Assembly (NCBI RefSeq): GCF_900107765.1
Contig: NZ_FNQY01000033.1
Span: 1 to 34,439, forward strand
Direction: 5' to 3'
DNA: 34,439 nucleotides
Origin: Arachidicoccus rhizosphaerae
Lineage (GTDB): Bacteria; Bacteroidota; Bacteroidia; Chitinophagales; Chitinophagaceae
The notes under the pieces: generated by a model
What the model was told of the DNA's origin: nothing
Seen by the model: the letters and a program-made list of their open reading frames with translations, nothing else
Database searches by the model: none
Program-made: the position numbers and the translations under genes
Shown: positions 25,238 through 33,251 of the stretch, one piece after another
How positions within the stretch are numbered: position 1 is the first letter of the stretch
Layout of the letters: each line of letters starts with the position of its first letter

Positions 25238-26020
25238 TTAACTAAGTGACAGATCAGCAATTTCCATGAAAATCGGGCAATGATCGCTATGTTTGACATC
25301 GGGATAAATCTCCGCTCCTGTAATTCTTTCATGCAGCCCCTGGGTGACACTGATATAATCGATACGCCAGCCTTTATTATTTAGTCTGACAGAAGGGAAA
25401 CGCTGACTCCACCAGCTATAAGCGCCCGTACGTTCCGGATGGATATGGCGGAAACTGTCCACGAACCCGTTTTCAAAGAATTTATCCATCCAGGCCCGTT
25501 CTTCAGGCAGAAAACCGGAAGATTTTTTATTGCCCTTTGGATCATGGATATCTATTTCTCTGTGACATATATTATAGTCTCCGGTTAGTATCAGATTCGG
25601 CCTTATGCTTCGCAGCTCATTTAAATACCCAAAAAGTTCATCAAGCCATTGATACTTATAGGTTTGCCTTTCATCCCCGGATGTCCCGGAGGGGAAATAG
25701 GCATTGATAAGGGTAAAATCCTTAAAGTCGAGTCTGATACACCGCCCCTCAAAATCACTTTGCTGAATACCATTACCGTAAAAAACCTCAAGAGGTTCTT
25801 GTTTAGTAAATACAGCTACTCCGCTATAGCCTTTTTTCTGAGCAGAAAACCAATAGACATGATATCCCAGCTTCTCTATCAGGGCTACATCAATATCTGT
25901 TTTCAGCGCCTTGGTTTCCTGGATGCAGATAATATCGGCCGGATCTGTGGCCAGCCAGTCTAAAAATCCCTTTTTTATTGCTGCCCTGATTCCGTTAAGG
26001 TTATATGAAATGATACGCAT
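25238..26020 (-). CDS. xth: Exodeoxyribonuclease III / AP endonuclease
   Basis: A 260-residue DNA repair enzyme that cuts at abasic sites and removes 3' blocking groups, using Mg2+. It begins MRIISYNLNGIRAAIKKG (Asn metal-site region). Other motifs are CIQETKA with the metal-binding Glu, GYSGVAVFTK, the active-site TGDYNICHREIDIH with Asp and Asn, WRIDYISV, and the terminal SDHCPI with the Asp/His pair. All family catalytic residues are present and the length is normal. It is divergent to ddl with about 160 bp between the start codons. Confidence 0.95.
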   Translation of the reverse strand: MRIISYNLNGIRAAIKKGFLDWLATDPADIICIQETKALKTDIDVALIEKLGYHVYWFSAQKKGYSGVAVFTKQEPLEVFYGNGIQQSDFEGRCIRLDFKDFTLINAYFPSGTSGDERQTYKYQWLDELFGYLNELRSIRPNLILTGDYNICHREIDIHDPKGNKKSSGFLPEERAWMDKFFENGFVDSFRHIHPERTGAYSWWSQRFPSVRLNNKGWRIDYISVTQGLHERITGAEIYPDVKHSDHCPIFMEIADLSLS

Positions 26021-26079
26021 AATAGAAAATATTTTGATGCAAGGTAATCAAGGTTTTTTATTTTCGTGGCGGTTATCCA

Positions 26080-26109
26080 TTGTAGCATTCAGATTTTGTA
26101 CTTAATTTG
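26080..26109 (+). promoter_or_regulatory. Promoter of ddl
   Basis: TTG at 26080-26082 and TTAATTTG at 26102-26109 (one mismatch to TAnnTTTG) are 19 bp apart. The predicted transcript starts near 26116, which favours the TTG at 26182 as the ddl start. Confidence 0.5.
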
Positions 26110-26181
26110 CTGAAACAATGGGCGCTACACGCCGGCCATCCGCCGGGTGTCCATTATAACATAATTATTAATAACCGAGCG

Positions 26182-27168
26182 TTGAAAAAAAATATCGCCT
26201 TGGTCACCGGTGGCTTTACAGGTGAATCCGTTATCAGTTATAAAAGTGCAGAAAATGTCCGCAACAACCTGGATTCCGCACTTTTTAATGTCTACACCAT
26301 TGATATCACAGAAAAGGACTGGACTTATACCGACTCAGCAGGAGTAGTTAGTTCCATAGACAGGAGTGACTTTTCTATCCGGCAGTCAGGTCAAACCATC
26401 CGCTTTGACAAGGTATTTCTATGTATTCATGGCAGTCCCGGGGAGGACGGACGCCTTCCGGCCTATTTTGAACTGATCGGCCTGCCTTATACGGGCTGCA
26501 GCAGTGCGGTAGCTTCCCTGACCATGAATAAATACCACACGGTGCTTATTGCAGGTGCCCAGGGTATCCCCACCTCCAAATCCTATCTGGCACTTAAAGG
26601 GGAGACACCGGATATGGACAAAATAAGGCAATTGAAATTCCCGGTATTTATCAAACCCAATGATCAGGGATCCAGTATTGCGATGTCCAAAGTAAACGAA
26701 CCAGACCATGCGGCCATCCTGGCAGCCCTGGAAAAGGGTTTTGCGGTGAGCAGCCAGGTTCTGATTGAAAGTTATATTCCCGGCAGAGAATTTACCATTG
26801 GTGTCATGCGCGATGCAACTGGCACGGTTATTAGTCTTCCCATGACAGAAATTATTTTGAAAAAAGGCCGGGAAATGTTTGATTTTGAGGCTAAATATAA
26901 CGGAGAGACCGCAGAAATCACTCCTGCCGAGGCAACGCCGGAAATGACAGAAAGGGTCGCCGAAGTCGGCAAAAAGGTCTATAAGGCACTTGGCTGCAGC
27001 GGCATTGTCCGCATTGATTTTATTTGGCATGCAACAGAACACCAACCCTATCTATTGGAAGTCAATACCATTCCTGGTCAGACCAAGGAAAGCCTGGTGC
27101 CCAAACAAGTAGCCGCTAAAGGCTGGACACTGAAAGATTTCTACACGGAATTATTATTGGCAAAATAG
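26182..27168 (+). CDS. ddl: D-alanine--D-alanine ligase
   Basis: Joins two D-alanines with ATP for the peptidoglycan stem peptide, in the cytoplasm. The 328-residue protein begins (TTG start) KKNIALVTGGFTGESVISY, the N-terminal nucleotide-fold strand and serine-containing loop. Further motifs are CIHGSPGEDGRLPAYFELIG, PYTGCSSAVASLTMNKY, the ATP-grasp lysine region FPVFIKPNDQGSSIAMSKV, and the metal and substrate sites RIDFIW and LEVNTIPGQT. All ATP-grasp elements are present. The open frame extends upstream to 26107, but that part is unrelated to the family and overlaps the promoter. A PASTA protein gene follows 24 bp later, a common pairing in Bacteroidota cell-wall loci. Confidence 0.93.
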   Translation: MKKNIALVTGGFTGESVISYKSAENVRNNLDSALFNVYTIDITEKDWTYTDSAGVVSSIDRSDFSIRQSGQTIRFDKVFLCIHGSPGEDGRLPAYFELIGLPYTGCSSAVASLTMNKYHTVLIAGAQGIPTSKSYLALKGETPDMDKIRQLKFPVFIKPNDQGSSIAMSKVNEPDHAAILAALEKGFAVSSQVLIESYIPGREFTIGVMRDATGTVISLPMTEIILKKGREMFDFEAKYNGETAEITPAEATPEMTERVAEVGKKVYKALGCSGIVRIDFIWHATEHQPYLLEVNTIPGQTKESLVPKQVAAKGWTLKDFYTELLLAK

Positions 27169-27192
27169 ATTAAAAAACGTAAAATTGTACCA

Positions 27193-28023
27193 GTGGGTAA
27201 TACAAAAAATATAAAATCCATACTACTGAATCTGGTCATCATCATCGCATTGTCGGTGCTGATCCTGTTTATATTCTTTTCTTCATTAAAGAGTATAACC
27301 AGGCATGGTGAATCCATCAGTGTCCCTGATGTTACCGGCATGCCATCCAGCGCCGCTATGGCCAAAATCAGTGCGCTGGGGCTCCAACCGGTCGTGCTGG
27401 ATACCGTTTTTTATGATACACTTAGTCCCTTAAGCATTGTCACTCAGACGCCTGCAGCCTCCTCCAAGGTAAAGGAAAACCATATTATCTACCTTACGAT
27501 TAACCGCGCAGTTCCTCCAACCATTCAGATGCCAAATCTGGTCGGGTATTCATTGAACAGTGCTTCCTTACTGTTGAAAAGTTTCGGATTACATCTTGGC
27601 AACCATACTTATACTGCCAATCTGGTAAAAGATGCCGTCGTTAAACAAATGCTGGGTGATAGCGAAATCGTAGCTGGTACCCGCATTCCCATGGGCACGA
27701 CCATTGACCTGGTCATTGGGGACGGTTCCGGCAGTCAGATGATGAGTGTCCCGGATATCATTGGCATGCAACTCAGTGAGGCTAAAGATTATATCAGCTC
27801 CATGAACTGTTCAATCGGTGCGGTGACTCCGGATATTGATGTTCAGCATTCAGATAGTGCTTATATCTACAAACAGGACCCTTCCTCCACTATTATCAAT
27901 GAGCAAGGCCAGACAGGCCATGTACGGATGAAAATCGGAGGCACGATTGATGTATGGGTCAGCAGTCAACCGCCCGCTCCCGGTGCTCAGCCTCCCGGAC
28001 CAGGACCTGCCGGAGCCCATTAA
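27193..28023 (+). CDS. Membrane-anchored PASTA-domain protein
   Basis: 276 residues with a GTG start. One N-terminal membrane helix (LLNLVIIIALSVLILFIFF, about 11-29) anchors an outer part made of three PASTA repeats: VPDVTGMPSSAAMAKISALG (about 43-62), MPNLVGYSLNSASLLLKSFG (about 115) and VPDIIGMQLSEAKDYISSMN (about 191). A Pro/Gly/Ala-rich tail ends it (PPAPGAQPPGPGPAGAH). PASTA domains bind peptidoglycan fragments or beta-lactams in other proteins, but here there is no kinase or transpeptidase domain, so it is probably a cell-wall-associated or sensing protein. It is co-oriented and almost contiguous with ddl, indicating an operon, and is followed by a terminator. Confidence 0.88.
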   Translation: MGNTKNIKSILLNLVIIIALSVLILFIFFSSLKSITRHGESISVPDVTGMPSSAAMAKISALGLQPVVLDTVFYDTLSPLSIVTQTPAASSKVKENHIIYLTINRAVPPTIQMPNLVGYSLNSASLLLKSFGLHLGNHTYTANLVKDAVVKQMLGDSEIVAGTRIPMGTTIDLVIGDGSGSQMMSVPDIIGMQLSEAKDYISSMNCSIGAVTPDIDVQHSDSAYIYKQDPSSTIINEQGQTGHVRMKIGGTIDVWVSSQPPAPGAQPPGPGPAGAH

Positions 28024-28082
28024 GGAAGGAGGCGTCCAATTCCAATAAACAGACCTGATTTTACAGGTAAACAATAGCATTT

Positions 28083-28126
28083 AAAGGACTTTGTACCCAA
28101 AAAATATAGGCACAAAGTCCTTTTTT
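28083..28126 (+). terminator. Rho-independent terminator after the ddl-PASTA pair
   Basis: AAAGGACTTTGT (28083-28094) pairs perfectly with ACAAAGTCCTTT (28112-28123) and ends in a T run. Confidence 0.88.
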
Positions 28127-28192
28127 ACATAATCCGGCTTATATTAGCCTATTGATAACCACAAATTAGTTGACACAACATATTAAAATACT

Positions 28193-28507
28193 ATGGAACA
28201 GATAACAGTAACGGACTTAAAACAAAAATTAGAAAATGGTGAAAATGTCAACCTGCTGGACGTCAGGGAAGACAATGAAAGAGCCGAGTTTAATATCGGA
28301 GGCAGACATATCCCGCTGGGCAAAATCCAGTTATTTGAACTCGATGATCTTCAGGACTGGAAAGACCAGCAGATCATTGTGTACTGCCGAAGCGGAAAAC
28401 GCAGTGGTCTGGCCACTATGATGCTTGGGCAGGCAGGTTTTGATAAGGTTTTAAACCTGGAAGGAGGCATGCTGAAATGGGTGGAAACTTACGGGTTAGA
28501 AGGCTAA
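28193..28507 (+). CDS. Single-domain rhodanese-like protein
   Basis: A 104-residue protein consisting of one rhodanese domain: NLLDVRE at about 20-26, HIPLGKI at about 41-47, and the active-site loop VYCRSGKRS at about 63-71 with its catalytic Cys. EGGMLKW near the end is the usual C-terminal motif. Such proteins carry sulfane sulfur as a persulfide and pass it to other proteins; the partner is unknown. The active loop is intact. It lies alone between a terminator and hpf. Confidence 0.9.
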   Translation: MEQITVTDLKQKLENGENVNLLDVREDNERAEFNIGGRHIPLGKIQLFELDDLQDWKDQQIIVYCRSGKRSGLATMMLGQAGFDKVLNLEGGMLKWVETYGLEG

Positions 28508-28697
28508 TAATTCTCATCCAAATCAAAAGGTAAATATTCTGTAATTTTTTATAAAAAGTAAGCAATAAAATAGGGCGAATCGTATTAATAGTGTACCTTA
28601 ACTTTAGAATGAAAACCGGGATTATTAGCGGTAATTTGAAGACAGTATTACACGCCGTACCCCTTGGTTTATTTAATCACAGTTAAACGCATATGCT

Positions 28698-29000
28698 ATG
28701 AACGTAAACATTCAGACCGTGCATTTTGTCGCCGACCAGAAACTTACAGACTATGTATCAAAGAAAGTCGAAAAACTAACGACTTTTCACGACAAAATCA
28801 TCAAGGTAGATGTCTTTTTGAAGCTGGATAATGTTGTACACAACATTAAGGACAAAATTGTCGAAATTAACGTACATGTACCCAAACATAAATTTTTTAT
28901 TAAGTCTTGCTCTAAGTCATTTGAGGAATCTTTTGATATTGCCCTTGATTCAATGGCAAACCAGGTAAAGCGCCACAAAGAAAAACTGGCCGCGGCCTAA
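28698..29000 (+). CDS. hpf: Ribosome hibernation-promoting factor, short form (HPF/RaiA)
   Basis: A 100-residue protein that binds the 30S decoding site in stationary phase and keeps ribosomes inactive. MNVNIQTVHFVADQKLTDYVSKKV is the first strand and helix, VDVFLKLDN the second strand, KIVEINVHVPKHKFFIKS the following strands, and SFEESFDIALDSMANQVKRHKEK the last helix. The long-form C-terminal dimerisation domain is absent. The position just before the tRNA-tuf block is usual in Bacteroidota. It is followed by a palindromic terminator. Confidence 0.92.
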   Translation: MNVNIQTVHFVADQKLTDYVSKKVEKLTTFHDKIIKVDVFLKLDNVVHNIKDKIVEINVHVPKHKFFIKSCSKSFEESFDIALDSMANQVKRHKEKLAAA

Positions 29001-29046
29001 AATCCTAACGATAGAGCAGTTAAAAAATATGGAACGAAATTAATCT

Positions 29047-29078
29047 GAAGGGTCGCAGCTGCGACCCTTCTTCTTTTA
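29047..29078 (+). terminator. Rho-independent terminator after hpf
   Basis: GAAGGGTCGCAG and CTGCGACCCTTC (29047-29070) form a continuous 24-bp palindrome, followed by TTCTTTT. Confidence 0.85.
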
Positions 29079-29230
29079 GCCGGCGACACAAAATGTTTTT
29101 TCTGCCATCATCCACCGTAAAAAAACAGGGAACGAATTAAATTTCCCGTTTTCTCATAGCCCTGAAACACAGGAAAATAAAGGCTTGCAATAAATTCTTT
29201 GAAATAGGCATAAAAAAAGATTACAAAAAT

Positions 29231-29260
29231 TTTGAAAAGTAAAAGATTATCCTAACTTTG
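29231..29260 (+). promoter_or_regulatory. Promoter of the tRNA-tuf operon
   Basis: TTTG (29231-29234) and TAACTTTG (29253-29260) are 18 bp apart, an excellent match to the Bacteroidota consensus. Transcription would begin about 27 bp before the first tRNA. Confidence 0.8.
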
Positions 29261-29293
29261 CAATCCCAAAATAAGGGAATAGATCTTTCACAA

Positions 29294-29366
29294 GCCGCTT
29301 TAGCTCAGTTGGTAGAGCAACTGATTTGTAATCAGTAGGTCGCTGGTTCGACTCCGGCAAGCGGCT
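29294..29366 (+). tRNA. tRNA-Thr (anticodon TGT)
   Basis: A 73-nt cloverleaf. The acceptor is GCCGCTT/AAGCGGC, the D arm is GCTCAGTTGGTAGAGC, the anticodon stem ACTGA/TCAGT carries TGT, and the T arm is GCTGGTTCGACTCCGGC. CCA is not encoded. Confidence 0.96.
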
Positions 29367-29408
29367 CATTTTATTCAAAATAATGAGTCTTTAAACAAGC
29401 AAATTATT

Positions 29409-29494
29409 GGGCAGGTTCCAGAGCGGCCAAATGGGGCGGACTGTAAATCCGCTGTCTTTCGACTTCAGTGGTTCGAATCCACTCCTGCCCACCA
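29409..29494 (+). tRNA. tRNA-Tyr (anticodon GTA)
   Basis: A class II tRNA with a long variable arm (around CTGTCTTTCGACTTCAG). The acceptor is GGGCAGG/CCTGCCC and the anticodon loop is CTGTAAA. Unlike the other tRNAs here, it has the 3' CCA encoded (29492-29494). Confidence 0.96.
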
Positions 29495-29522
29495 AAAGTT
29501 TAAGGACTTATTATTTTTAAAA

Positions 29523-29595
29523 GCGGAAGTAGCTCAATTGGTAGAGCGATAGCCTTCCAAGCTATAGGTTGCGGGTTCGACCCTCGTCTTCCGCT
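29523..29595 (+). tRNA. tRNA-Gly (anticodon TCC)
   Basis: A 73-nt cloverleaf with acceptor GCGGAAG/CTTCCGC, anticodon stem ATAGC/GCTAT carrying TCC, and T arm GCGGGTTCGACCCTCGT. CCA is not encoded. Confidence 0.96.
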
Positions 29596-29688
29596 CAAAA
29601 GAGTACAAAAAGCCATATCCTTCCAGGCCATCTAAAAAAGAAGCCAGGGGTTGGCCCCATGGCTCAATGACTTTCCAATTATTAAAAA

Positions 29689-29760
<72 letters not shown>

Positions 29761-29790
29761 CACCTGCAATAATAGGAAAGAAGATTTTAT

Positions 29791-29832
29791 GCTATTATTG
29801 TATGTTTAATAGCAAATATTAATATACATTTG
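29791..29832 (+). promoter_or_regulatory. tuf promoter region with an overlapping dyad
   Basis: TACATTTG (29825-29832) is an exact -7 box. Around the expected -33 position lies the inverted repeat GCTATTA (29791-29797) / TAATAGC (29807-29813). The dyad could be an operator or a weak terminator of the upstream tRNAs. A -33 TTG at the ideal distance is not present. Confidence 0.5.
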
Positions 29833-29924
29833 CACGAAATTTAAATTTTTTTATAAAATCTGGTCTGTGGTCATGCGACTGTGGACCGTTGCATTGTAAA
29901 ACCACAACAAAAAACCGATTTAAA

Positions 29925-31112
29925 ATGTCAAAAGAGACCTTTAAGAGGGAGAAACCCCACGTAAACATTGGTACCATTGGTCACGTTGACCACGGTAAAA
30001 CCACTTTAACCGCAGCTATTACTACTATCCTGGCTCAACAGGGTCTGGCTCAGGTTAGAAACTATGACGATATCGACGGAGCTCCTGAAGAAAAAGAGCG
30101 CGGTATCACTATTAACACCGCTCACGTTGAGTATCAGACAAAAACGCGTCACTATGCACACGTTGACTGTCCAGGCCACGCTGACTATGTAAAGAACATG
30201 ATTACTGGTGCTGCCCAGATGGACGGTGCTATCCTGGTTGTGGCTTCTACAGACGGTCCAATGCCTCAAACAAAAGAACACATCCTGTTAGCTCGTCAGG
30301 TAGGTGTACCTAGAATCGTTGTTTTCATGAACAAAGTTGACTTGGTTGACGATCCTGAATTGTTAGACCTGGTTGAAATGGAAATCCGTGAATTATTAAG
30401 CTCTTATGGATTTGACGGTGACAACACCCCAATCATCAAAGGTTCCGCTACCGGTGCCCTGGCTGGTGAAGAAAAATGGGTTGCCGCTATCAATGAATTA
30501 ATGGATGCTGTTGACGAATATATTCCTCTGCCTCCACGTCCGGTAGATTTACCGTTCCTGATGTCAGTTGAAGACGTGTTCACTATCACTGGTCGTGGTA
30601 CTGTTGCTACTGGCCGTATCGAACGTGGTATCATCAAAGTTGGTGAACCAGTTGAAATCGTTGGTCTGGTAGAAACTCCTTTACAGTCTACTTGTACTGG
30701 TGTTGAAATGTTCAAAAAATTATTAGACGAAGGTCAGGCTGGTGACAACGCCGGTATCCTGCTTCGTGGTATTGAAAAGAAAGATATCCGTCGTGGTATG
30801 GTTATTTGTAAACCAAAATCCATCACTCCACACACTGAATTCAAATGCGAAGTTTACGTACTGAGCAAAGAAGAAGGTGGACGTCACACTCCTTTCTTTA
30901 CTAAATACCGTCCTCAGTTCTACTTCCGTACTACAGACGTAACTGGTGAAGTTTCTCTGCCAGAAGGAACTGAAATGGTTATGCCAGGCGATAATGTAAG
31001 CCTTACCGTTAAACTGATCATGCCTATCGCTATGGAGAAAGGTCTGAAATTCGCCATCCGTGAAGGTGGACGTACAGTTGGTGCCGGTCAGGTTACTGAA
31101 ATCCTGAAATAA
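29925..31112 (+). CDS. tuf: Translation elongation factor Tu
   Basis: The GTPase that delivers aminoacyl-tRNA to the ribosome. The 395-residue length is standard. The G motifs are GHVDHGKTT (about 19-27), the switch region [19 protein letters not shown] (G3), NKVD (G4) and the GSA region (G5). Domain 2 begins near [26 protein letters not shown]. Domain 3 ends with [19 protein letters not shown]. The ATG at 29925 is chosen because [19 protein letters not shown] is the conserved start. The gene follows four tRNA genes and precedes tRNA-Trp, secE and nusG, the arrangement known also from tufB of Proteobacteria. Confidence 0.98.
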   Translation: MSKETFKREKPHVNIGTIGHVDHGKTTLTAAITTILAQQGLAQVRNYDDIDGAPEEKERGITINTAHVEYQTKTRHYAHVDCPGHADYVKNMITGAAQMDGAILVVASTDGPMPQTKEHILLARQVGVPRIVVFMNKVDLVDDPELLDLVEMEIRELLSSYGFDGDNTPIIKGSATGALAGEEKWVAAINELMDAVDEYIPLPPRPVDLPFLMSVEDVFTITGRGTVATGRIERGIIKVGEPVEIVGLVETPLQSTCTGVEMFKKLLDEGQAGDNAGILLRGIEKKDIRRGMVICKPKSITPHTEFKCEVYVLSKEEGGRHTPFFTKYRPQFYFRTTDVTGEVSLPEGTEMVMPGDNVSLTVKLIMPIAMEKGLKFAIREGGRTVGAGQVTEILK

Positions 31113-31198
31113 GACGTTTCTAACTAGTTCATTAGTTTAGATACAATATAAAAACCAATTAGCTAATTGGCCAACTCGCTGATTAGCTAATTGTTTCT

Positions 31199-31269
31199 AC
31201 GGGCATGGTGCAACGGTAGCATACGGGTCTCCAAAACCTTTGATCTGGGTTCGAATCCTAGTGCCCGTG
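31199..31269 (+). tRNA. tRNA-Trp (anticodon CCA)
   Basis: A 71-nt cloverleaf with acceptor ACGGGCA/TGCCCGT, anticodon loop TCTCCAAAA, T arm CTGGGTTCGAATCCTAG and discriminator G73 as required for tryptophan. 3' CCA is not encoded. Confidence 0.95.
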
Positions 31270-31280
31270 CAAAAATTAGT

Positions 31281-31329
31281 AAATAATTTGAACTAAGTAG
31301 TGAGTTTTCACGACCAGTTCAAATTATTT
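31281..31329 (+). repeat. 14-bp perfect inverted repeat between tRNA-Trp and secE
   Basis: AAATAATTTGAACT (31281-31294) and AGTTCAAATTATTT (31316-31329) are exact inverted copies around a 21-nt loop, which itself contains GTGA/TCAC. It starts 11 nt after the tRNA and ends 33 nt before the secE ATG. It could be an RNA processing site, an attenuator or a weak terminator. Confidence 0.7.
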
Positions 31330-31362
31330 TCATATAATTGCACTTCATTATTATCACATAGA

Positions 31363-31557
31363 ATGAGTAAAGTATCCTCCTATTTCAAGGAATCTTACGA
31401 AGAGTTAATGCATAAAGTGACCTGGCCTACCTGGTCAGAGTTACAGCAATCTACTGCTATCGTGCTGGTATCCACCGTTTTAATTACCGCAGTGGTTTGG
31501 TTAATGGATGCCGCCAGCAGTTCAGTGCTTAAATTCATCTATTCTCTCTTCAAGTAA
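31363..31557 (+). CDS. secE: Protein translocase subunit SecE
   Basis: A 64-residue inner-membrane protein that clamps SecY in the protein-export channel. It has the short single-helix form of Bacteroidota: an amphipathic helix with the conserved SYEELMHKVTWPTWSELQQS, followed by one membrane helix (TAIVLVSTVLITAVVWLM). The ATG at 31363 (MSKVSSYFKESYEEL) is the family start; the frame extends upstream only into the dyad. It lies 27 bp before nusG, with which it is certainly co-transcribed. Confidence 0.95.
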   Translation: MSKVSSYFKESYEELMHKVTWPTWSELQQSTAIVLVSTVLITAVVWLMDAASSSVLKFIYSLFK

Positions 31558-31584
31558 TATTCACCCTTAAGGAATTTAATAACC

Positions 31585-32202
31585 ATGGTAACCGAAGAAA
31601 ATGTAAACCCACAAAATAACGCTGCCAGCGAAGAGACTCATGATGAGAACACGAAATGGTACGTTTTGCGGGTGGTGAGCGGAAAAGAAAAGAAAATCAA
31701 AGAATATTTGGACAAAGACATTATCCGTAATGACTGGTCTGAAATCATTAAGCAGGTTTTCTTACCCATGGAAAAGATTTGGTATGTACAGAAGGGTAAA
31801 AAGGTCATGCGTGAAAAGAACTATTACCCTGGTTACGTGATGATTGAAGTTACAAAGGGAAAATTGACCGATGATATCGTTCAACACATTAGTGGCATAA
31901 CTAATATCATGCATTTCCTGACTGACGGTAAAGGCAGCAAAGGCAATATCATCTCACTGCGCCGCGCTGAAGTCAATAAAATGCTGGGTAAGGTAGACGA
32001 AATGAATGATCAAGGTGAAATCATCAATGAACCATTTATCGTCGGTGAAACTATTAAGATTATTGAAGGACCATTTAATGACTTTAACGGTGTTATTGAA
32101 GAAATCAATGACGAGAAAAAGAAATTAAAGGTAACTGTAAAAATATTCGGCCGTTCCACTCCTGTGGAACTGAGCTATGTTCAGGTAGAAAAAGTTATAT
32201 AA
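31585..32202 (+). CDS. nusG: Transcription termination/antitermination protein NusG
   Basis: A 205-residue transcription factor that binds RNA polymerase and influences pausing, Rho termination and coupling to ribosomes. An acidic N-terminal tail (about 1-23) precedes the NGN domain: WYVLRVVSGKEKKIKEYL, FLPMEKIWYVQKGKKV, NYYPGYVMIEV and GITNIMHFL. The C-terminal KOW domain starts near FIVGETIKIIEGPFNDFNGVIEEI. Length and motifs are normal. The usual next genes rplK, rplA, rplJ, rplL, rpoB and rpoC are absent; a strong terminator follows instead. Confidence 0.97.
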   Translation: MVTEENVNPQNNAASEETHDENTKWYVLRVVSGKEKKIKEYLDKDIIRNDWSEIIKQVFLPMEKIWYVQKGKKVMREKNYYPGYVMIEVTKGKLTDDIVQHISGITNIMHFLTDGKGSKGNIISLRRAEVNKMLGKVDEMNDQGEIINEPFIVGETIKIIEGPFNDFNGVIEEINDEKKKLKVTVKIFGRSTPVELSYVQVEKVI

Positions 32203-32261
32203 TTACTGATTATTAAGCTTTTATATCGTTAGATCCAGAGCAAACTGCCTATACGGCATTA

Positions 32262-32310
32262 AAAAACAGTCTGAAAAGTAATACTTTCTCAGACTGTTTT
32301 TCTTTTTGGG
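32262..32310 (+). terminator. Rho-independent terminator after nusG
   Basis: AAAACAGTCTGA pairs with TCAGACTGTTTT around a loop containing a further GAAAG/CTTTC stem. A long T-rich tail follows. The same structure can serve the convergent dps gene only weakly. Confidence 0.88.
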
Positions 32311-32352
32311 GCAGTTCAGACGCATCTGGTCCTCCCCTTTCAAGCATTAAGT

Positions 32353-32892
32353 TTATTTTGTATTAGCTACATAACTACGAATAAACCAGGCCCATTCTTC
32401 ATGGCGCTGCAGTAAGCCGGTAATAAAATCCGCACTTCCCGCATCTTTAAACTTATCATCAAAATCATCAATATCATTCCTTAGATACCTTATGATGGTT
32501 TCATGATCGCTAAGCAGATTTTTTAGTTGTTCAGTCTGATCATTGGTATACTCTCCTTCCAGCAGGTGCGCCTGTTTTAAAAAATCCTCCAGGCGTCCCT
32601 GGGCATAATGACCAATTTTACGGATTCTTTCTGCTATCTGATCGATAACTTCAGCCAGCTCACTATAAAGTCTTTCATAGAAAAGATGCATTTCCATAAA
32701 GTTAGCCCCTTCCACGTTCCAATGGTAATTGCGGGTTTTGGTATAGAGTACCTGTTCATCTGCTAACAATTGCTGCAGTTTATTCGCCACAGACTGAGCA
32801 TGTGCGGGCGTAATGCCAATTTCAACCGTTGTGCCGACTTTAGTTTTCTTCAGGGCTGCCCCAGTAGCAGCTTTGAGTTTTCCGTTTTTCAT
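32353..32892 (-). CDS. dps: Dps-family DNA-binding ferroxidase
   Basis: A 179-residue ferritin-like protein that forms a 12-subunit shell, oxidises and stores iron with peroxide, and protects DNA. The lysine-rich N-terminal tail (MKNGKLKAATGAALKKTK) fits DNA binding. The ferroxidase site is seen in RNYHWNVEG (His) and in the second segment FYERLYSELAEVIDQIAERIR (Asp and Glu). The four-helix bundle is complete and ends SYVANTK. It is convergent with nusG and unrelated to that operon. Confidence 0.93.
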   Translation of the reverse strand: MKNGKLKAATGAALKKTKVGTTVEIGITPAHAQSVANKLQQLLADEQVLYTKTRNYHWNVEGANFMEMHLFYERLYSELAEVIDQIAERIRKIGHYAQGRLEDFLKQAHLLEGEYTNDQTEQLKNLLSDHETIIRYLRNDIDDFDDKFKDAGSADFITGLLQRHEEWAWFIRSYVANTK

Positions 32893-33251
32893 AATATTTG
32901 ATTTTTAATTATTTAGAAAGGCGATATTGCCATTTAAAGGAATTGGAAAAGATTACAAGAACATAAACGGCTCAAAATACACCTTAATGCGGGTCAACCT
33001 TCATTCTGTATAGATGTATTCAGGCTGGCTGTTATCATAAAGTTAGCCCAGCCAGAGACCCCGGCCAAAGATGTAAGGTTAAGAAATTGATAGAATTTAA
33101 ACAGTCCTTCGCACTGCGTACTTACCGGATAGCGTCATCTCCATAGGTAGGGAGTAGCCCGTTAGTAAATCACAACATCAATTGCAGTCTCAATTTTATA
33201 CCTTTGTACCACTTATCCTCCCGCAGGAAAGTTGTAATTGCAATTACAAAC
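32893..33251. other. Divergent intergenic region between dps and the ferredoxin gene
   Basis: About 360 bp without a recognisable gene. It contains an imperfect hairpin at 33024-33054 (GGCTGG/CCAGCC plus two to three further pairs) and, next to the ferredoxin gene, the -7 box TACCTTTG at 33199-33206. No clear promoter for dps could be picked out. Confidence 0.5.
33199..33206 (+). promoter_or_regulatory. -7 promoter box of the ferredoxin gene
   Basis: TACCTTTG matches TAnnTTTG. Transcription would start near 33213, so the ATG at 33252 is the likely start, not the TTG at 33204. Confidence 0.5.

Noticed and set aside
26419-27045. 208-codon minus-strand open frame within ddl
   Set aside because: It is fully antisense to ddl, whose ATP-grasp motifs are unambiguous; the antisense translation has no family features.
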